Below, piece by piece: positions 16,678-26,002 of a stretch of 49,227 bases of DNA; the stretch's first letter is position 1; every line of letters starts with the position of its first letter. A program made the position numbers and the translations under genes. The notes beneath the pieces were generated by a model that worked only from the letters and a program-made list of their open reading frames with translations, did no database searches and was not told the DNA's origin. The DNA is from Acrocarpospora phusangensis. GTDB lineage: Bacteria > Actinomycetota > Actinomycetes > Streptosporangiales > Streptosporangiaceae. The stretch covers positions 1 through 49,227 of the forward strand of contig NZ_BOOA01000060.1 of assembly GCF_016862995.1 (NCBI RefSeq), in the 5' to 3' direction.

Positions 16678-17994
16678 TCAGGGGGTGAGGGTGCGCTGGG
16701 CGAGGAGGGAGTCGCGGATTTCGCCGGCGCGGATGGCGGTGGTGGAGAGCAGGGTGGAGGTGATGCCGTGGGAGTGCTCGGTGCCCCCCTGGAGGTAGAT
16801 ACCGGCGGTGACCTGCGAGGAGACCTGGACCCGGTGGTCACGGTCCACGCGGATCGCGTCCTCGTCGTCGCGCAGGCAGAGCTTGGCGGTCTCCCCGAGC
16901 AGGGTCGCGATGTCCTGCGGCCGATACCCGGTCGCATGCACCAGAAGATCGGCGTCGAGGACCTCATGCTCACCGGTCGGCAGATACTCGACGGTCACCG
17001 CGAGCCGGCCGTCGGCTTCGTGCACGTCCCTGATACGGGACACGTTCAGCATGTGCAGCCGCTTCCTGCCGTGAACCTGCTCGCGATACATCGTCGCGTA
17101 CAAGGATTCGATCAGTTCGGAGTCGACCACCGAGTAGTTGGTGCTGCGGTGGTACTCGAACAGCGACTGCTTCACCTCGGGCGGCGAGGTGTAGTACACA
17201 TCTACCGCCGCCGGGTCGAAGATCCGGTTGGCGAACGGACTGTCGTCGGCGGGCGTATAGCCGTACTTGGCGAAGACCGCACAGACCTCGGCGTCCGCGA
17301 ACATGCGATGCAGATAGTCGACCGCCTCGGCCGCGCTCTGCCCCGCACCCAGAACCAGCACCCGCCGCACCGGCGCACCACTCGCGGCCAACTCCGCCAC
17401 CCGCGGAATCAGCTCACTCGTGTGGCAGACCCGCTCCGACAGTACGGTCCCCGGCGGCAGATGCGGCTCCATCCCGACCGCGACGCAGATGTTCCTCGCC
17501 CGCCGCACCACCGTACGCCCCGGATCGCCGGGATCCCGGCTGGTGACGTCGAACCAGCGGATCTCACCACCCGCGCCCCGTACCGGATCGACCCGGAGCA
17601 CCTCCGCCGAATACTCCACCAGATGCCGCATCCGAGCGGCAGCCCACTCGAAGTAGTCATGGAATTCGGCCCGTAACGGAAACAGCGTCTTCTGGTTCAA
17701 GAAGTCCACCAACCGCCCACGTTCCTGCAGGTAGCACAGGAAGCTGAAGTCGCTGGCCGGGTTCCGCATGGTGACCAGGTCCTTCGGAAACGAGACCTGC
17801 ATGGTCGCGTCGTCGAGCAGCATCCCCCGGTGCCAGCCGAACCGCGGCTGCCTTTCCAGGAACCCCGCGGTGATCACGTCTCCGGATGTGTTGTTGTGCT
17901 CCTCGATCGCGATGGCCAACGCCAGATTGGACGGCCCGAAGCCGATCCCCAGCACGTCGTAAACAGCTTCCGGCCCGGTGCGCAGCGTGGTCAC
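16678..17994 (-). CDS. L-ornithine N5- / L-lysine N6-monooxygenase (siderophore hydroxylase)
   Basis: 438 residues from a GTG at 17994, chosen because GGAGG lies ten bases upstream and the FAD motif then falls at residues 16-21 (GIGFGPSNLALA), as in the family. Other motifs: NADPH site VLVLGAGQSAAE from residue 212, KDLVTMRNPASDFSFLCYL, and the C-terminal ATGYRP. These flavoenzymes hydroxylate the side-chain amine of ornithine or lysine, the first step to a hydroxamate. The divergent formyltransferase and the hydroxyornithine pocket in NRPS module 3 favour ornithine. An iron box lies 36 bp upstream, so repression by an IdeR/DmdR regulator under iron sufficiency is expected. In-frame codons continue upstream but run through the iron box and are not coding. 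Confidence 0.93.
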   Translation of the reverse strand: MTTLRTGPEAVYDVLGIGFGPSNLALAIAIEEHNNTSGDVITAGFLERQPRFGWHRGMLLDDATMQVSFPKDLVTMRNPASDFSFLCYLQERGRLVDFLNQKTLFPLRAEFHDYFEWAAARMRHLVEYSAEVLRVDPVRGAGGEIRWFDVTSRDPGDPGRTVVRRARNICVAVGMEPHLPPGTVLSERVCHTSELIPRVAELAASGAPVRRVLVLGAGQSAAEAVDYLHRMFADAEVCAVFAKYGYTPADDSPFANRIFDPAAVDVYYTSPPEVKQSLFEYHRSTNYSVVDSELIESLYATMYREQVHGRKRLHMLNVSRIRDVHEADGRLAVTVEYLPTGEHEVLDADLLVHATGYRPQDIATLLGETAKLCLRDDEDAIRVDRDHRVQVSSQVTAGIYLQGGTEHSHGITSTLLSTTAIRAGEIRDSLLAQRTLTP

Positions 17995-18029
17995 CGCGAC
18001 ATCGCCTCCTTCATCGCTCGTATGGTAAA

Positions 18030-18048
18030 TAAGGTTAGCCTTACCTTG
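18030..18048. promoter_or_regulatory. Iron box (IdeR/DmdR-type operator)
   Basis: TAAGGTTAGCCTTACCTTG matches the 19-bp consensus TTAGGTTAGGCTAACCTAA at 14 positions. It lies between the divergent monooxygenase and formyltransferase genes and could control both. Confidence 0.85.
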
Positions 18049-18079
18049 CAACAAGGTCGCGATGGAGAGGAAACCACAC

Positions 18080-19021
18080 ATGCGGGTAGTCATGTTCGGC
18101 TATCAGACCTGGGGACACCGCACGCTGCAGGCTCTGCTGGACTCCCGCCACGAGGTGGTCCTGGCGGTCACCCATCCGCGCAGCGAACACGCGTACGAGA
18201 AGATCTGGGACGATTCCGTGGCCGATCTGGCGGCGGAGAACGGTGTGCCCGCGCTGCTGCGGAACCGGCCGACCGACCTGGAGGACGTGATCCGCGACCT
18301 CGCGCCGGACCTCATCGTCGCCAACAACTGGCGCACGTGGTTACCGCCGGAGATCTTCGAACTGCCCGTGCACGGCACGCTCAACGTGCACGACTCGCTG
18401 CTGCCCGCGTACGCGGGATTCTCGCCGCTGATCTGGGCGCTCATCAACGGCGAGAAGGAGGTCGGCCTGACCGCGCACCGGATGAACGCCGAACTCGACG
18501 CGGGCGACATCCTGGTGCAGCGCGCGGTCCCGGTCGGGCCCGGCGACACCGTCACCGACCTGTTCTTCCGCACCGTCGACCTGATCGCGCCCGTCGTCCA
18601 CGAGGCGCTCGAACTCATCGACTCGGGTACGGCGGTGTGGACCCCGCAGGACCGCAGCGCCGCGAGCTTCTTCCACAAGCGGGCGATCGAGGACAGCCGC
18701 ATCGACTGGTCCTGGCCCGCCGAAGACCTGGAACGCCTCATCCGGGCACAATCCGACCCCTACCCGAACGCGTACACGTACTTCCGCGGCGAACGCGTGC
18801 GCATCATCTCCGCGACCGTGTCCGAAGCCCGGTACGGCGGCACGCCCGGACGCATCTTCATCCGCGAAGGCGACGGCGTGGTCATCGTCGCGGGCGCCGA
18901 CGCGCGGAGCGGGAGGAAGCGGGGTCTTCTGGTGAAGCGGGTCAGGACGGACGACGGCTCCGAGTACGCGGCCACCGACTACTTCAAGACCATGGGGGGC
19001 TACCTGACCACCCATCCGTGA
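18080..19021 (+). CDS. Hydroxyornithine formyltransferase (methionyl-tRNA formyltransferase family)
   Basis: 313 residues from the ATG at 18080, preceded by GGAGAGGAA at a good spacing; an in-frame ATG at 18062 lacks a site. The formyltransferase catalytic set is present: Asn102 and His104 in LNVHDSLLPAYAG, and Asp143 in AELDAGDIL. A C-terminal domain follows (FHKRAIEDSRIDW..., YPNAYTYF). In coelichelin-type pathways such a protein uses 10-formyl-tetrahydrofolate to formylate N5-hydroxyornithine. Its divergent placement from the N-monooxygenase under a shared iron box supports N5-formyl-N5-hydroxyornithine as a building block here. Housekeeping Fmt is unlikely given this context. Confidence 0.9.
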   Translation: MRVVMFGYQTWGHRTLQALLDSRHEVVLAVTHPRSEHAYEKIWDDSVADLAAENGVPALLRNRPTDLEDVIRDLAPDLIVANNWRTWLPPEIFELPVHGTLNVHDSLLPAYAGFSPLIWALINGEKEVGLTAHRMNAELDAGDILVQRAVPVGPGDTVTDLFFRTVDLIAPVVHEALELIDSGTAVWTPQDRSAASFFHKRAIEDSRIDWSWPAEDLERLIRAQSDPYPNAYTYFRGERVRIISATVSEARYGGTPGRIFIREGDGVVIVAGADARSGRKRGLLVKRVRTDDGSEYAATDYFKTMGGYLTTHP

Positions 19022-19032
19022 ACTTTTGTTCG

Positions 19033-19416
19033 CTAACGCGAGTGGCGTACCAGGCAGAAGGGATGGCCCGCCGGGTCGGCGTAGACGCGCCAGCCTCGCC
19101 GCGCCGAACCCTGGTCGAGCACTTGCGCTCCCCAGGACAGCACCTGCTCCTGGGCGCGGTCCAGGTCAGGCACGCTGAAGTCGAGATGGAACTGCTGGGG
19201 CCGGAGCGGGTCCGGCCACTGCGGAGCCTGGTAGTCGTCCACGCGCTGGAACGCCAACACGAGACCGGACGGCGTGTGCAGCGTCGCCCAGTCGTCGCCG
19301 AGCGACCACCGCCGATCCCGCTTGTCGACGGTCCCGCCGAGCAGCGAGTGGTAGAACCTGGCGAGTTCCGCCGGATCCGGGCAGTCCAGCACGACGCATT
19401 CCAGTTCAGCGATCAC
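19033..19416 (-). CDS. VOC-superfamily (glyoxalase/bleomycin-resistance fold) protein
   Basis: 127 residues, a pair of beta-alpha-beta-beta-beta units: LECVVLDCPDPAELARFYHSLLGG...WATLHTPSGLVLAFQRV, then QFHLDFSVPDLDRAQEQVLSWGAQVLD...VYADPAGHPFCLV. The family covers lyases, dioxygenases and drug-binding proteins; the metal ligands typical of active enzymes are only partly apparent, so function is open. It converges with the formyltransferase across an 11-bp gap and is not obviously part of siderophore synthesis. Confidence 0.8.
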   Translation of the reverse strand: MIAELECVVLDCPDPAELARFYHSLLGGTVDKRDRRWSLGDDWATLHTPSGLVLAFQRVDDYQAPQWPDPLRPQQFHLDFSVPDLDRAQEQVLSWGAQVLDQGSARRGWRVYADPAGHPFCLVRHSR

Positions 19417-19572
19417 GAAAAGAGCTTAGGGCGCGCCTGCCGGGCCAGGACGCTTTGACCTGGCCTTGAGGGTGAGCGGACCGATGTTGCGGAACAAGGG
19501 CGTCAGCGGCTCCCGCCGCACCCTGCACGTCTTGTCGCTGTCCGTCTCTGCCGGTCCTTGTCGGAGGAAACC

Positions 19573-20037
19573 ATGACCTCGTCGGTACGGCCGCCGTTCA
19601 CCCGGGACACCGCCATCGAGAAGGTCCGCCTGGCCGAGGACGCCTGGAACACCCGGGACCCCGGCAAGGTTGCGCTCGGCTACTCCGTCGACAGCCGATG
19701 GCGGAACCGCGCCGAGTTCGTCACCGGCCGCGAGGAGATCATCGCCTTCCTGACCCGCAAGTGGACCAGGGAACTGGACTACCGCCTCATCAAGGAGCTG
19801 TGGGCCTTCACCGGCAACCGCATCGCCGTCCGCTTCGCGTACGAATGCCACGACGACTCCGGCCAGTGGTACCGCTCCTACGGCAACGAGAACTGGGAGT
19901 TCAACGCCGACGGCCTCATGGTCCACCGCCACGCCTCCATCAACGACCTCCCGATCGCCGAAACCGACCGCAAATACCACTGGCCCCTGGGCCGCCGCCC
20001 GGACGACCATCCCGGCCTCAGCGACCTGGGCCTGTAA
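19573..20037 (+). CDS. DUF1348 / NTF2-like protein
   Basis: 154 residues from the ATG at 19573, which has TCGGAGG about 7 bases upstream (an earlier in-frame ATG at 19558 has none). The whole length matches the conserved DUF1348 pattern: [85 protein letters not shown]...[15 protein letters not shown]. The fold is a cone-shaped NTF2-like barrel; biochemical function is not established. It is divergent from the VOC gene and looks like a single-gene unit. Confidence 0.85.
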   Translation: MTSSVRPPFTRDTAIEKVRLAEDAWNTRDPGKVALGYSVDSRWRNRAEFVTGREEIIAFLTRKWTRELDYRLIKELWAFTGNRIAVRFAYECHDDSGQWYRSYGNENWEFNADGLMVHRHASINDLPIAETDRKYHWPLGRRPDDHPGLSDLGL

Positions 20038-20156
20038 ACCGCCTGAGTCGGACCGCGGGCCGGAACGCCGCCATGGCTTCCTGTCGCTCGATGTTCGCTT
20101 AGGTCATCGGGTTGGTCGGGCGGCTCGATGCCCGGCACGCTCCGCGGCAAGGTACT

Positions 20157-21122
20157 TCAAGGTGTTCCCTCCGGTACCGCCTGCCGGTAGCGGTCGGCCA
20201 GCGCGCGAATCTCCGCGACGAGTTCGGGCGGCTCGGTGACCTCGAAGTCGGCATCGAGCATGCCGAGATAGCAGGCCAGCATCTGCGGCGTGTCCGAGCC
20301 GACCTCGGCCGCGCAGGCGTCATCGCCCAAGGGTTCCACCCGAGTGCCGGACGGCAGCCGGTCGCGTACGTGCTGGGCCGGTGCGCGGACCGTCACCCGC
20401 GCCCGGCACTGCCAGGTCGCGGTGGCGAGGCCGGCCGCGACATGGCCGACGAGGTCACCGCCGGGGTCCTCGCGTGGGGTGAACCGCGGGCCGTTCGGTG
20501 TCCGCAACCGCAGCCGGTCCACCCGGAACGTGCGCCAGTCGGACCTCGCGACGTCCCATCCGACCAGGTACCAGCGGCCTCGGCTGTGCGCGAGCCGGTG
20601 CGGCTCGACCTCACGGCGGCTGGCCGACCCGTCATGGCCGGCGTAGTCGAACCGGAGCCGCTCGTGGTCGCGCGAGGCCGCCGCGATCGCGGTGAGCGTA
20701 TCGGCGTCCACGCCGGGGCCCGCGTGCGGAAGCGGGACGAGGTAGGCGCGCAAGCCGTTGACACGACGGCGAAGCCGTGACGGCAGCATCTGTTCCAGTT
20801 TGGTCAGGGCACGCAGCGCTGCCTCCTCGATGCCGGTGACCGCGCCCTGCGTGGCCCCCACCCGCAGCCCGACCGCGACGGCGACCGCTTCATCGTCATC
20901 AAGCAGCAGCGGCGGCAACTCCGCACCCGCCCCGAGCCGGTAGCCGCCGGTGACGCCCCTGATTCCCTGCACCGGATAGCCGAGACCGCGCAGGCGTTCC
21001 ACATCGTTGCGTACGGTACGCGCGGTGACGCCGAGACGCTCGGCCAGCTCCGGTCCGCTCCAGTCCCGCGGCGTCTGCAACAAGGAGAGCAGCCGCAGCA
21101 GTCGTTGTGCTGTGTCCGACAT
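20157..21122 (-). CDS. WYL-domain transcriptional regulator (YafY/DeoR-like HTH)
   Basis: 321 residues. The N-terminal HTH ([56 protein letters not shown]) is followed by the WYL sensor domain ([52 protein letters not shown]) and a WCX C-terminal extension. It is divergent from the epoxide hydrolase gene, with a perfect inverted repeat between them, so it probably controls that gene and itself. The ligand is unknown. Confidence 0.9.
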   Translation of the reverse strand: MSDTAQRLLRLLSLLQTPRDWSGPELAERLGVTARTVRNDVERLRGLGYPVQGIRGVTGGYRLGAGAELPPLLLDDDEAVAVAVGLRVGATQGAVTGIEEAALRALTKLEQMLPSRLRRRVNGLRAYLVPLPHAGPGVDADTLTAIAAASRDHERLRFDYAGHDGSASRREVEPHRLAHSRGRWYLVGWDVARSDWRTFRVDRLRLRTPNGPRFTPREDPGGDLVGHVAAGLATATWQCRARVTVRAPAQHVRDRLPSGTRVEPLGDDACAAEVGSDTPQMLACYLGMLDADFEVTEPPELVAEIRALADRYRQAVPEGTP

Positions 21123-21139
21123 GTTTGCAAGTCTGCCCG

Positions 21140-21166
21140 GATACAGGAACGGAAGGTTCCTGTATC
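21140..21166. promoter_or_regulatory. Inverted-repeat operator in the WYL regulator / epoxide hydrolase promoter
   Basis: GATACAGGAAC - GGAAG - GTTCCTGTATC: perfect 11-bp arms with a 5-bp spacer, centred in the 62-bp divergent intergenic region. Arm length and position suit a dimeric HTH regulator, most simply the adjacent WYL protein. Confidence 0.75.
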
Positions 21167-21184
21167 ACTTCTAGATTTTCCGGT

Positions 21185-22375
21185 ATGGATAACAACACCG
21201 ACATCCGCCCGTTCCGTGTCGACATCCCGCAGGCCGAACTGGACGACCTGCGCGATCGCCTCACTCGCACCCGCTGGCCCCGGCAGATCCGCGGAACCGG
21301 TTGGGAGCGCGGCGTACCTGTGGACTACCTCAATGAGTTGGCGCTCTACTGGGCGAACGGCTTCGACTGGCGCGCGCAGGAGAAGACGCTGAACGAGCAC
21401 CCGCAGTTCGTGACCACGATCGACGGCCAGGACATCCACTTCCTGCATGTCCGCTCACCCGAGCCGGATGCGCTGCCGCTGATCCTCAGCCACGGCTGGC
21501 CGGGCTCGTTCGCGGACTTCCTGGACGTGATCGGGCCGCTGACCGATCCCCGCGCGCACGGCGGTGACCCGGCGGACGCGTTCCACGTCGTGATCCCGTC
21601 GCTGCCCGGTTTCGGGTTCTCCAATCCGGTGCGGGAACCGGGCTGGGGCAACCTGTTCCGGGTGGCCGCCGCGTTCGGGGAGCTGATGAGCCGGCTCGGC
21701 TACCAGCGATTCGCCGCGCAGGGCGGCGACGTCGGGGGTGGTGTGACCATGCTGCTGCCCATGGCCGCCCCGGGCCGCGTGCTCGCCACTCACATCAACG
21801 GTCCATCGCCGTACCCGTTCGGCCCGCCCATCGAGCTGGACGGCCTGCCCGACGCGGACCGGGTGCGCGCCGAGCGATTCAACGCCGCCCGCCAGGACGG
21901 CCTCGGCTATCTGCACCTGCAGTCCACCCGCCCGCAGACCCTGGCCTACTCGCTGAACGACTCGCCGATCGGACAGTTGGCGTGGATCGCGGAGAAGTTC
22001 AAGGAATGGACCGACCCTGCCGCCGAACTGCCCGAGGACGCGGTGGACCGCGACCGGCTGCTCACCAACGTGAGCCTGTACTGGTTCACCGGCTCCGGCG
22101 CGTCCTCGGCCGACACCCTCTACGAGGGTATGCGTGCCTACCGCGAGATGGCCTCCGGCCAGTCCGGCGACGATCAGGCCGGGTGGCCGTCCGCGCCGGC
22201 GCCGCCGCAAGGGATCGCGGTGTTCGCGGCGGATATGACGATCCGGGCCCTCGCCGACCCGGCGGACACCGTCGACCACTGGTCGGAGTTCGACCGGGGC
22301 GGCCACTTCCCGGCGATGGAAACGCCGGACCTGCTCGTCAGCGACCTGCGTGCGTTCTTCCGCGTCGCGCGGTGA
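21185..22375 (+). CDS. Epoxide hydrolase (alpha/beta hydrolase with EHN N-terminal domain)
   Basis: 396 residues from the ATG at 21185. The N-terminal EHN domain ([25 protein letters not shown]) leads into an alpha/beta hydrolase core: oxyanion-hole motif HGWPGS (from residue 103), nucleophile Asp182 in QGGDVGG, and His374 in [15 protein letters not shown]. This layout is that of microsomal/juvenile-hormone-type epoxide hydrolases found in actinomycetes, often in detoxification. It is probably controlled by the divergent WYL regulator through the palindrome at 21140-21166. No link to the siderophore genes is visible. Confidence 0.9.
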   Translation: MDNNTDIRPFRVDIPQAELDDLRDRLTRTRWPRQIRGTGWERGVPVDYLNELALYWANGFDWRAQEKTLNEHPQFVTTIDGQDIHFLHVRSPEPDALPLILSHGWPGSFADFLDVIGPLTDPRAHGGDPADAFHVVIPSLPGFGFSNPVREPGWGNLFRVAAAFGELMSRLGYQRFAAQGGDVGGGVTMLLPMAAPGRVLATHINGPSPYPFGPPIELDGLPDADRVRAERFNAARQDGLGYLHLQSTRPQTLAYSLNDSPIGQLAWIAEKFKEWTDPAAELPEDAVDRDRLLTNVSLYWFTGSGASSADTLYEGMRAYREMASGQSGDDQAGWPSAPAPPQGIAVFAADMTIRALADPADTVDHWSEFDRGGHFPAMETPDLLVSDLRAFFRVAR

Positions 22376-22854
22376 TCCTGGCGGCGGCCGGCTGACCGGC
22401 AACGGTTAAACGGTTGAGCAGTCGTCGGGCCATGCGGGTTGAGATCGGGCGGCCGCCCACCGGATACGTTTCTCGATGCGGATGCGGGCGCGTTCATGGC
22501 GCTGGACGGCGCTGGGCGGCGCTGGGCGCCAGCACGTTGGGATGGCGAGCGTTGGCGTTGCGCCGCGCAGGCAGCGTGCTGTGCCCGGGTCTGAACCGTG
22601 TGGTTAGCATGATCGGAGCGCGCCCCACAGCAGGTCATCGCGACGGGTAGCAGCCGGGGAAGCAGGCGAAGCCGGGGGTGCGCCGGTAGGTGGCCGGCAG
22701 CCGGTCCGGACGCCCTTGTGCCGCCCAGCCCGACCCGGCGGGTGGGACGAATGCCCAAGGGGGCCGATGCCGGCCGGACATGACCTGTCCCATCCGGCCG
22801 GCCATGGGCGACCACAGGCGACCGGTGATCATTTCCGGTCACAGATCAGGCGGT
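22376..22854. other. Intergenic region without a supported gene
   Basis: About 480 bp between the convergent epoxide hydrolase and siderophore ATPase genes. Open frames exist on both strands but none gives a recognisable protein. A 10-bp period occurs three times at 22499-22528 (GGCGCTGGAC-like). I see no RNA gene or insertion sequence. Confidence 0.5.
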
Positions 22855-23688
22855 CTATCGGACCGCCCATCGGTGGGCGACCGGGTCGTTCTCGCCGGTG
22901 TGGTGGCGGCCGATCGGGATGATCAAAGGGGTGCCGCTGACCGGGTCGGTGGTGATCTGGCAGCGGAGGTCGAAGACCTCTTCGACCGTCTCCGGGGTGA
23001 TGACGTCGGCGGGGACACCCTCGGCGGCGATGCGGCCGGACTTCATGGCGATCACGTGGTCGGCGTAGCGGCAAGCCTGGTTGAGGTCGTGGAGGACCAT
23101 GACGATGGTGCGGTTCTCGCGGCGGTTGAGGTCGGTGACCAGGTCGAGGACGTCCACCTGATGGGCCATGTCGAGGAAGGTGGTGGGTTCGTCCAGCAGG
23201 AGCACGGGGGTGCCCTGGGCGACGGCCATGGCGATCCACGCGCGCTGGCGCTGGCCGCCGGAGAGCTCGTCGACCGCCCGATCGGCCAGATCGGCTATGC
23301 CGGTCGCGTCCAGGGCGTTCTGGACCGCTTGCTGGTCGGCCTTCGACCACTGCCGCCACCAGGTCTGATGCGGCGACCGCCCGCGGGTGACGAGGTCGAT
23401 GACGGTGATGCCCTCGGGAGCGACCGGAGCCTGCGGAAGGATGCCGAGGCGCTGGGCGAGTTCCCTGGTGGGGATGGAGTGGATGGCCCGGCCGTCGAGC
23501 CGTACCGTGCCTTGGCGGGGGGTGAGGAGGCGGGCGAGCGCGCGCAGGAGGGTGGACTTGCCGCAGGCGTTCGCGCCGACGATGGCGGTGATCCGGCCCG
23601 GGGGGACGGCGACGTCGAGGTCCTGCACGACCAGCCGGTCGTCGTACGCGAGGTGCAGGGCGGAGGCCCGCAGGTCAGGGTCGTACAT
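22855..23688 (-). CDS. Ferric-siderophore ABC transporter ATP-binding protein (FepC/FecE-like)
   Basis: 277 residues from the ATG at 23688 (MYDPDLRASALHLAYDD). Walker A is GANACGKSTL (the family usually has GPNGCGKST), Q-loop LPQAPVAPEGITV, signature LSGGQRQRAWIAMA, Walker B VLLLDEPTTFLD, and H-loop VMVLHDLNQACRYAD. The subfamily is the iron-chelate/B12 importers. It lies 5 bp after the second permease gene in a three-gene unit that starts under an iron box at 25956. It should energise re-uptake of the ferric form of the locally made siderophore. No binding-protein gene accompanies it in the window. Confidence 0.93.
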   Translation of the reverse strand: MYDPDLRASALHLAYDDRLVVQDLDVAVPPGRITAIVGANACGKSTLLRALARLLTPRQGTVRLDGRAIHSIPTRELAQRLGILPQAPVAPEGITVIDLVTRGRSPHQTWWRQWSKADQQAVQNALDATGIADLADRAVDELSGGQRQRAWIAMAVAQGTPVLLLDEPTTFLDMAHQVDVLDLVTDLNRRENRTIVMVLHDLNQACRYADHVIAMKSGRIAAEGVPADVITPETVEEVFDLRCQITTDPVSGTPLIIPIGRHHTGENDPVAHRWAVR

Positions 23689-23693
23689 GCCGT

Positions 23694-24902
23694 TCAGCCT
23701 CCTGAGCCCGCGCGGTTGGCGCGGATGAGCAACCAGAGCAGAACCGGCGCGCCGAGCACGCCGGTGACGATTCCCACGGGCAGTTCCGTGTCCGGGATGA
23801 GCCGGGCGGCCACCACGTCCGAGACCAGCACGATCAGCGCCCCGGTCAGGCCGGAGGCGAGCGTGGGCGGCCAGGCGGTGCCGGCCAGCCGCTGGGCGAT
23901 CTGCGGGGCGGCCAGCGCGACGAACGCGATCGGCCCGCCCGCCGCCGTGCCGAAGGCGATCAGCCCGACGCCGGACAGCATGATGGCGAACCGGGTCAGC
24001 TGGACCGGGGTGCCGAGCCCGGCCGCGACGTCGTCGCCGAGCTGCAGCGTACGCAACAGACGGCCGAGCAGCAGCGCGATCGGGACCAGGACCAGGCAGG
24101 CGAACGCGAGCGGGATGACCTGGCTCCAGTCGCGGCCGTTGAGATTGCCGACCAGCCAGCCGATCGCCGCCTGCGCCTGGAACTGGCCGCCACGGGCGAT
24201 CAGGTAGTCGGTGGCGCTGGCACACATCCAGGACACCCCGATCCCGACCAGGATGATCCGGTAGCCGGTGGTGCCGCGTTTCCAGGCCAGGAGATACACG
24301 ACCAAAGCGGTGAGCAGTCCTCCGGCCAGTCCGATGGTCTGGGTGGAGAGGCCGCCGGTCCAGCCGAACATGATGCTGGCGACCACCGCCGTGCCGGAAC
24401 CCTGGATCAGGCCGATGACGTCGGGGCTGGCCATCGGGTTGCGGGCCATGGTCTGGAACAGGGCGCCGGAGATGCCGAACGCGAGGCCGACCAGCAGCCC
24501 GGCGGCGGCGCGCGGCAGCCGGAGTTCGCGGACGACGACCATGTTGCCCGGGTCGCCTTGGCCGGCGAGCGCCGCCACGACCTCCGGAAGCGTGATCGGG
24601 AAGTCGCCGATGGACAGCAGCCAGCAGAACGCCGCGAAGACGCCGACGGTCAGCGTGAGGGAGACTCCGAGCAGGCGGGGCCGGAGGGCGCCGGAGATCG
24701 GAGGCGCCACCAGCCGGAAATGTCCCCGGCCTCCGAAACGTCCCAACCGGGTCGGCGCATATAAGGGCCCCGTGGGCTCGCCCCCGGATTTGAGCCCGGA
24801 GAGCTTGGCGATCCGGGACTCGGCAGGGGCGGTGCCGGTGGCATGGGAACCCGGCGGCTGGGAGTCCGGAGCCGGGGGATCGGTCGCTGGGGGGTGGATC
24901 AT
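23694..24902 (-). CDS. Ferric-siderophore ABC transporter permease (FepG-like) with long N-terminal extension
   Basis: 402 residues, of FecCD type: LPRAAAGLLVGLAFGISGALFQTMARNPMASPDVIG, GWLVGNLNGRDW, LQLGDDVAAGLG, GPIAFVALAAPQIAQRL, LPVGIVTGVLGAPVLLWLL. About ten membrane segments are expected. The first ~75 residues are a hydrophilic, Pro/Gly-rich extension (PPATDPPAPDSQPPGSHATG...) that such permeases normally lack. A later start within it cannot be excluded, though I see no convincing internal start. The ATG lies 2 bp after the stop of the upstream permease gene. It pairs with the FepD-like protein to form the heterodimeric channel. Confidence 0.92.
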   Translation of the reverse strand: MIHPPATDPPAPDSQPPGSHATGTAPAESRIAKLSGLKSGGEPTGPLYAPTRLGRFGGRGHFRLVAPPISGALRPRLLGVSLTLTVGVFAAFCWLLSIGDFPITLPEVVAALAGQGDPGNMVVVRELRLPRAAAGLLVGLAFGISGALFQTMARNPMASPDVIGLIQGSGTAVVASIMFGWTGGLSTQTIGLAGGLLTALVVYLLAWKRGTTGYRIILVGIGVSWMCASATDYLIARGGQFQAQAAIGWLVGNLNGRDWSQVIPLAFACLVLVPIALLLGRLLRTLQLGDDVAAGLGTPVQLTRFAIMLSGVGLIAFGTAAGGPIAFVALAAPQIAQRLAGTAWPPTLASGLTGALIVLVSDVVAARLIPDTELPVGIVTGVLGAPVLLWLLIRANRAGSGG

Positions 24903-24904
24903 GT

Positions 24905-25951
24905 TCAGATCTCCGCGAGGCGGCGTCGGCGGACCAGGGCGATGAAGAACGGGCCGCCGATGAAGGCGATCAGGATTCCGGCGTCGACCTCGGCGGGCCT
25001 GGCCAGCATCCGGCCGAGGATGTCGGCGGTCAGCAGCAGGCAGGGAGCGAGCGCCGCCGACAGCGGGAGCAGCCAGCGATGGTCGGGGCCGAGCCCGGCC
25101 TGCTGCGCCAGCACCCGGGCCACATGCGGAATCACCAGGCCGATGAAGACCACCGGTCCGATGACCGCGACCGCGGCCCCGGTGAGCAGCATGATCGCGA
25201 TCACCCCCTGAACCCGGATCAAGCCGACCTTACGTCCCAGCGACGCGGCCACGTCATCCCCCAGCGCCAGGCTGTTGAGCGCGGGGGCGCAGGCCAGCGC
25301 GAGAATCGTGCCCGCTATGACGAACGGGAGGATCTGCTGGACCACGTCACCGGTCTGCCCAGCCAGCGAACCCGACGACCAGAACCGGTAGCGGTTGAGC
25401 GCCTCCGGGTCGACCAGCACGATCGCGTGCGTGATCGAGAACAGCAGTGAAGTCACGGCGATCCCCGCGAGCGCGAGCTTCACCGGGGTCAGCCCGGATC
25501 GGCCAAGCCCGGCCAGCAGGTACACGACCACGCTGGCGACCAGTGCCCCCGCGAGGGCGAACCAGATGAAACCGAGGAGCGAGCCGATCCCCAGCAGGGC
25601 GACCGAGCCGACGATCGCGAACGACGCGCCCGCGGTCACGCCCAGCAGGCCCGGGTCCGCGAGCGGGTTTCTGGTGAGGGCCTGCATGAGCGCCCCGGAC
25701 AGGCCGAGTGCGATGCCGGCGACGAGTCCGAGCAGGGTCCGCGGCACCCGTACCGACCAGATGACGTTCTCGACGGTCCGGTCGGCCGGGGTGCCGATCA
25801 GAGCCTGAACCACCTGGTCGACGGGAACGTTGAGCGCCCCGAGCGCGAGTGAGAGCAGACACAGCACGATCAGCGACGTGCCCAGGCCCACGACTAACAG
25901 GGCTGGACCAAGCCCCTTGTACCGAGTCAATCGAGCTGTCTCCACCCTCAT
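24905..25951 (-). CDS. Ferric-siderophore ABC transporter permease (FepD-like)
   Basis: 348 residues of the FecCD family: RVPRTLLGLVAGIALGLSGALMQALTRNPLADPGLLGVTAGASFAI, FWSSGSLAG, LALGDDVAASLG, GPVVFIGLVIPHVARVLAQ, and a C-terminal DAGILIAFIGGPFFIALVRR. It is the first gene of the importer unit, with the iron box at 25956-25974 only 5 bp upstream of the ATG. Expression should rise when iron is scarce, in step with the divergent NRPS gene. Confidence 0.93.
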   Translation of the reverse strand: MRVETARLTRYKGLGPALLVVGLGTSLIVLCLLSLALGALNVPVDQVVQALIGTPADRTVENVIWSVRVPRTLLGLVAGIALGLSGALMQALTRNPLADPGLLGVTAGASFAIVGSVALLGIGSLLGFIWFALAGALVASVVVYLLAGLGRSGLTPVKLALAGIAVTSLLFSITHAIVLVDPEALNRYRFWSSGSLAGQTGDVVQQILPFVIAGTILALACAPALNSLALGDDVAASLGRKVGLIRVQGVIAIMLLTGAAVAVIGPVVFIGLVIPHVARVLAQQAGLGPDHRWLLPLSAALAPCLLLTADILGRMLARPAEVDAGILIAFIGGPFFIALVRRRRLAEI

Positions 25952-25955
25952 CAGT

Positions 25956-25974
25956 TTAGGTTAGGCACGCCTAA
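25956..25974. promoter_or_regulatory. Iron box for the importer operon
   Basis: TTAGGTTAGGCACGCCTAA agrees with the IdeR/DmdR consensus at 16 of 19 positions and abuts the FepD-like start. Occupancy would block both transcription and access to the start region. Confidence 0.9.
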
Positions 25975-26002
25975 ATTCTCACCTTGCGGACTTCCCATCC
26001 AC

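Noticed and set aside
22174-22842. Minus-strand gene in the gap after the epoxide hydrolase
   Set aside because: It overlaps the end of a well-supported gene, is rich in Arg/Pro/Ala as expected of shadows, and shows no motif.
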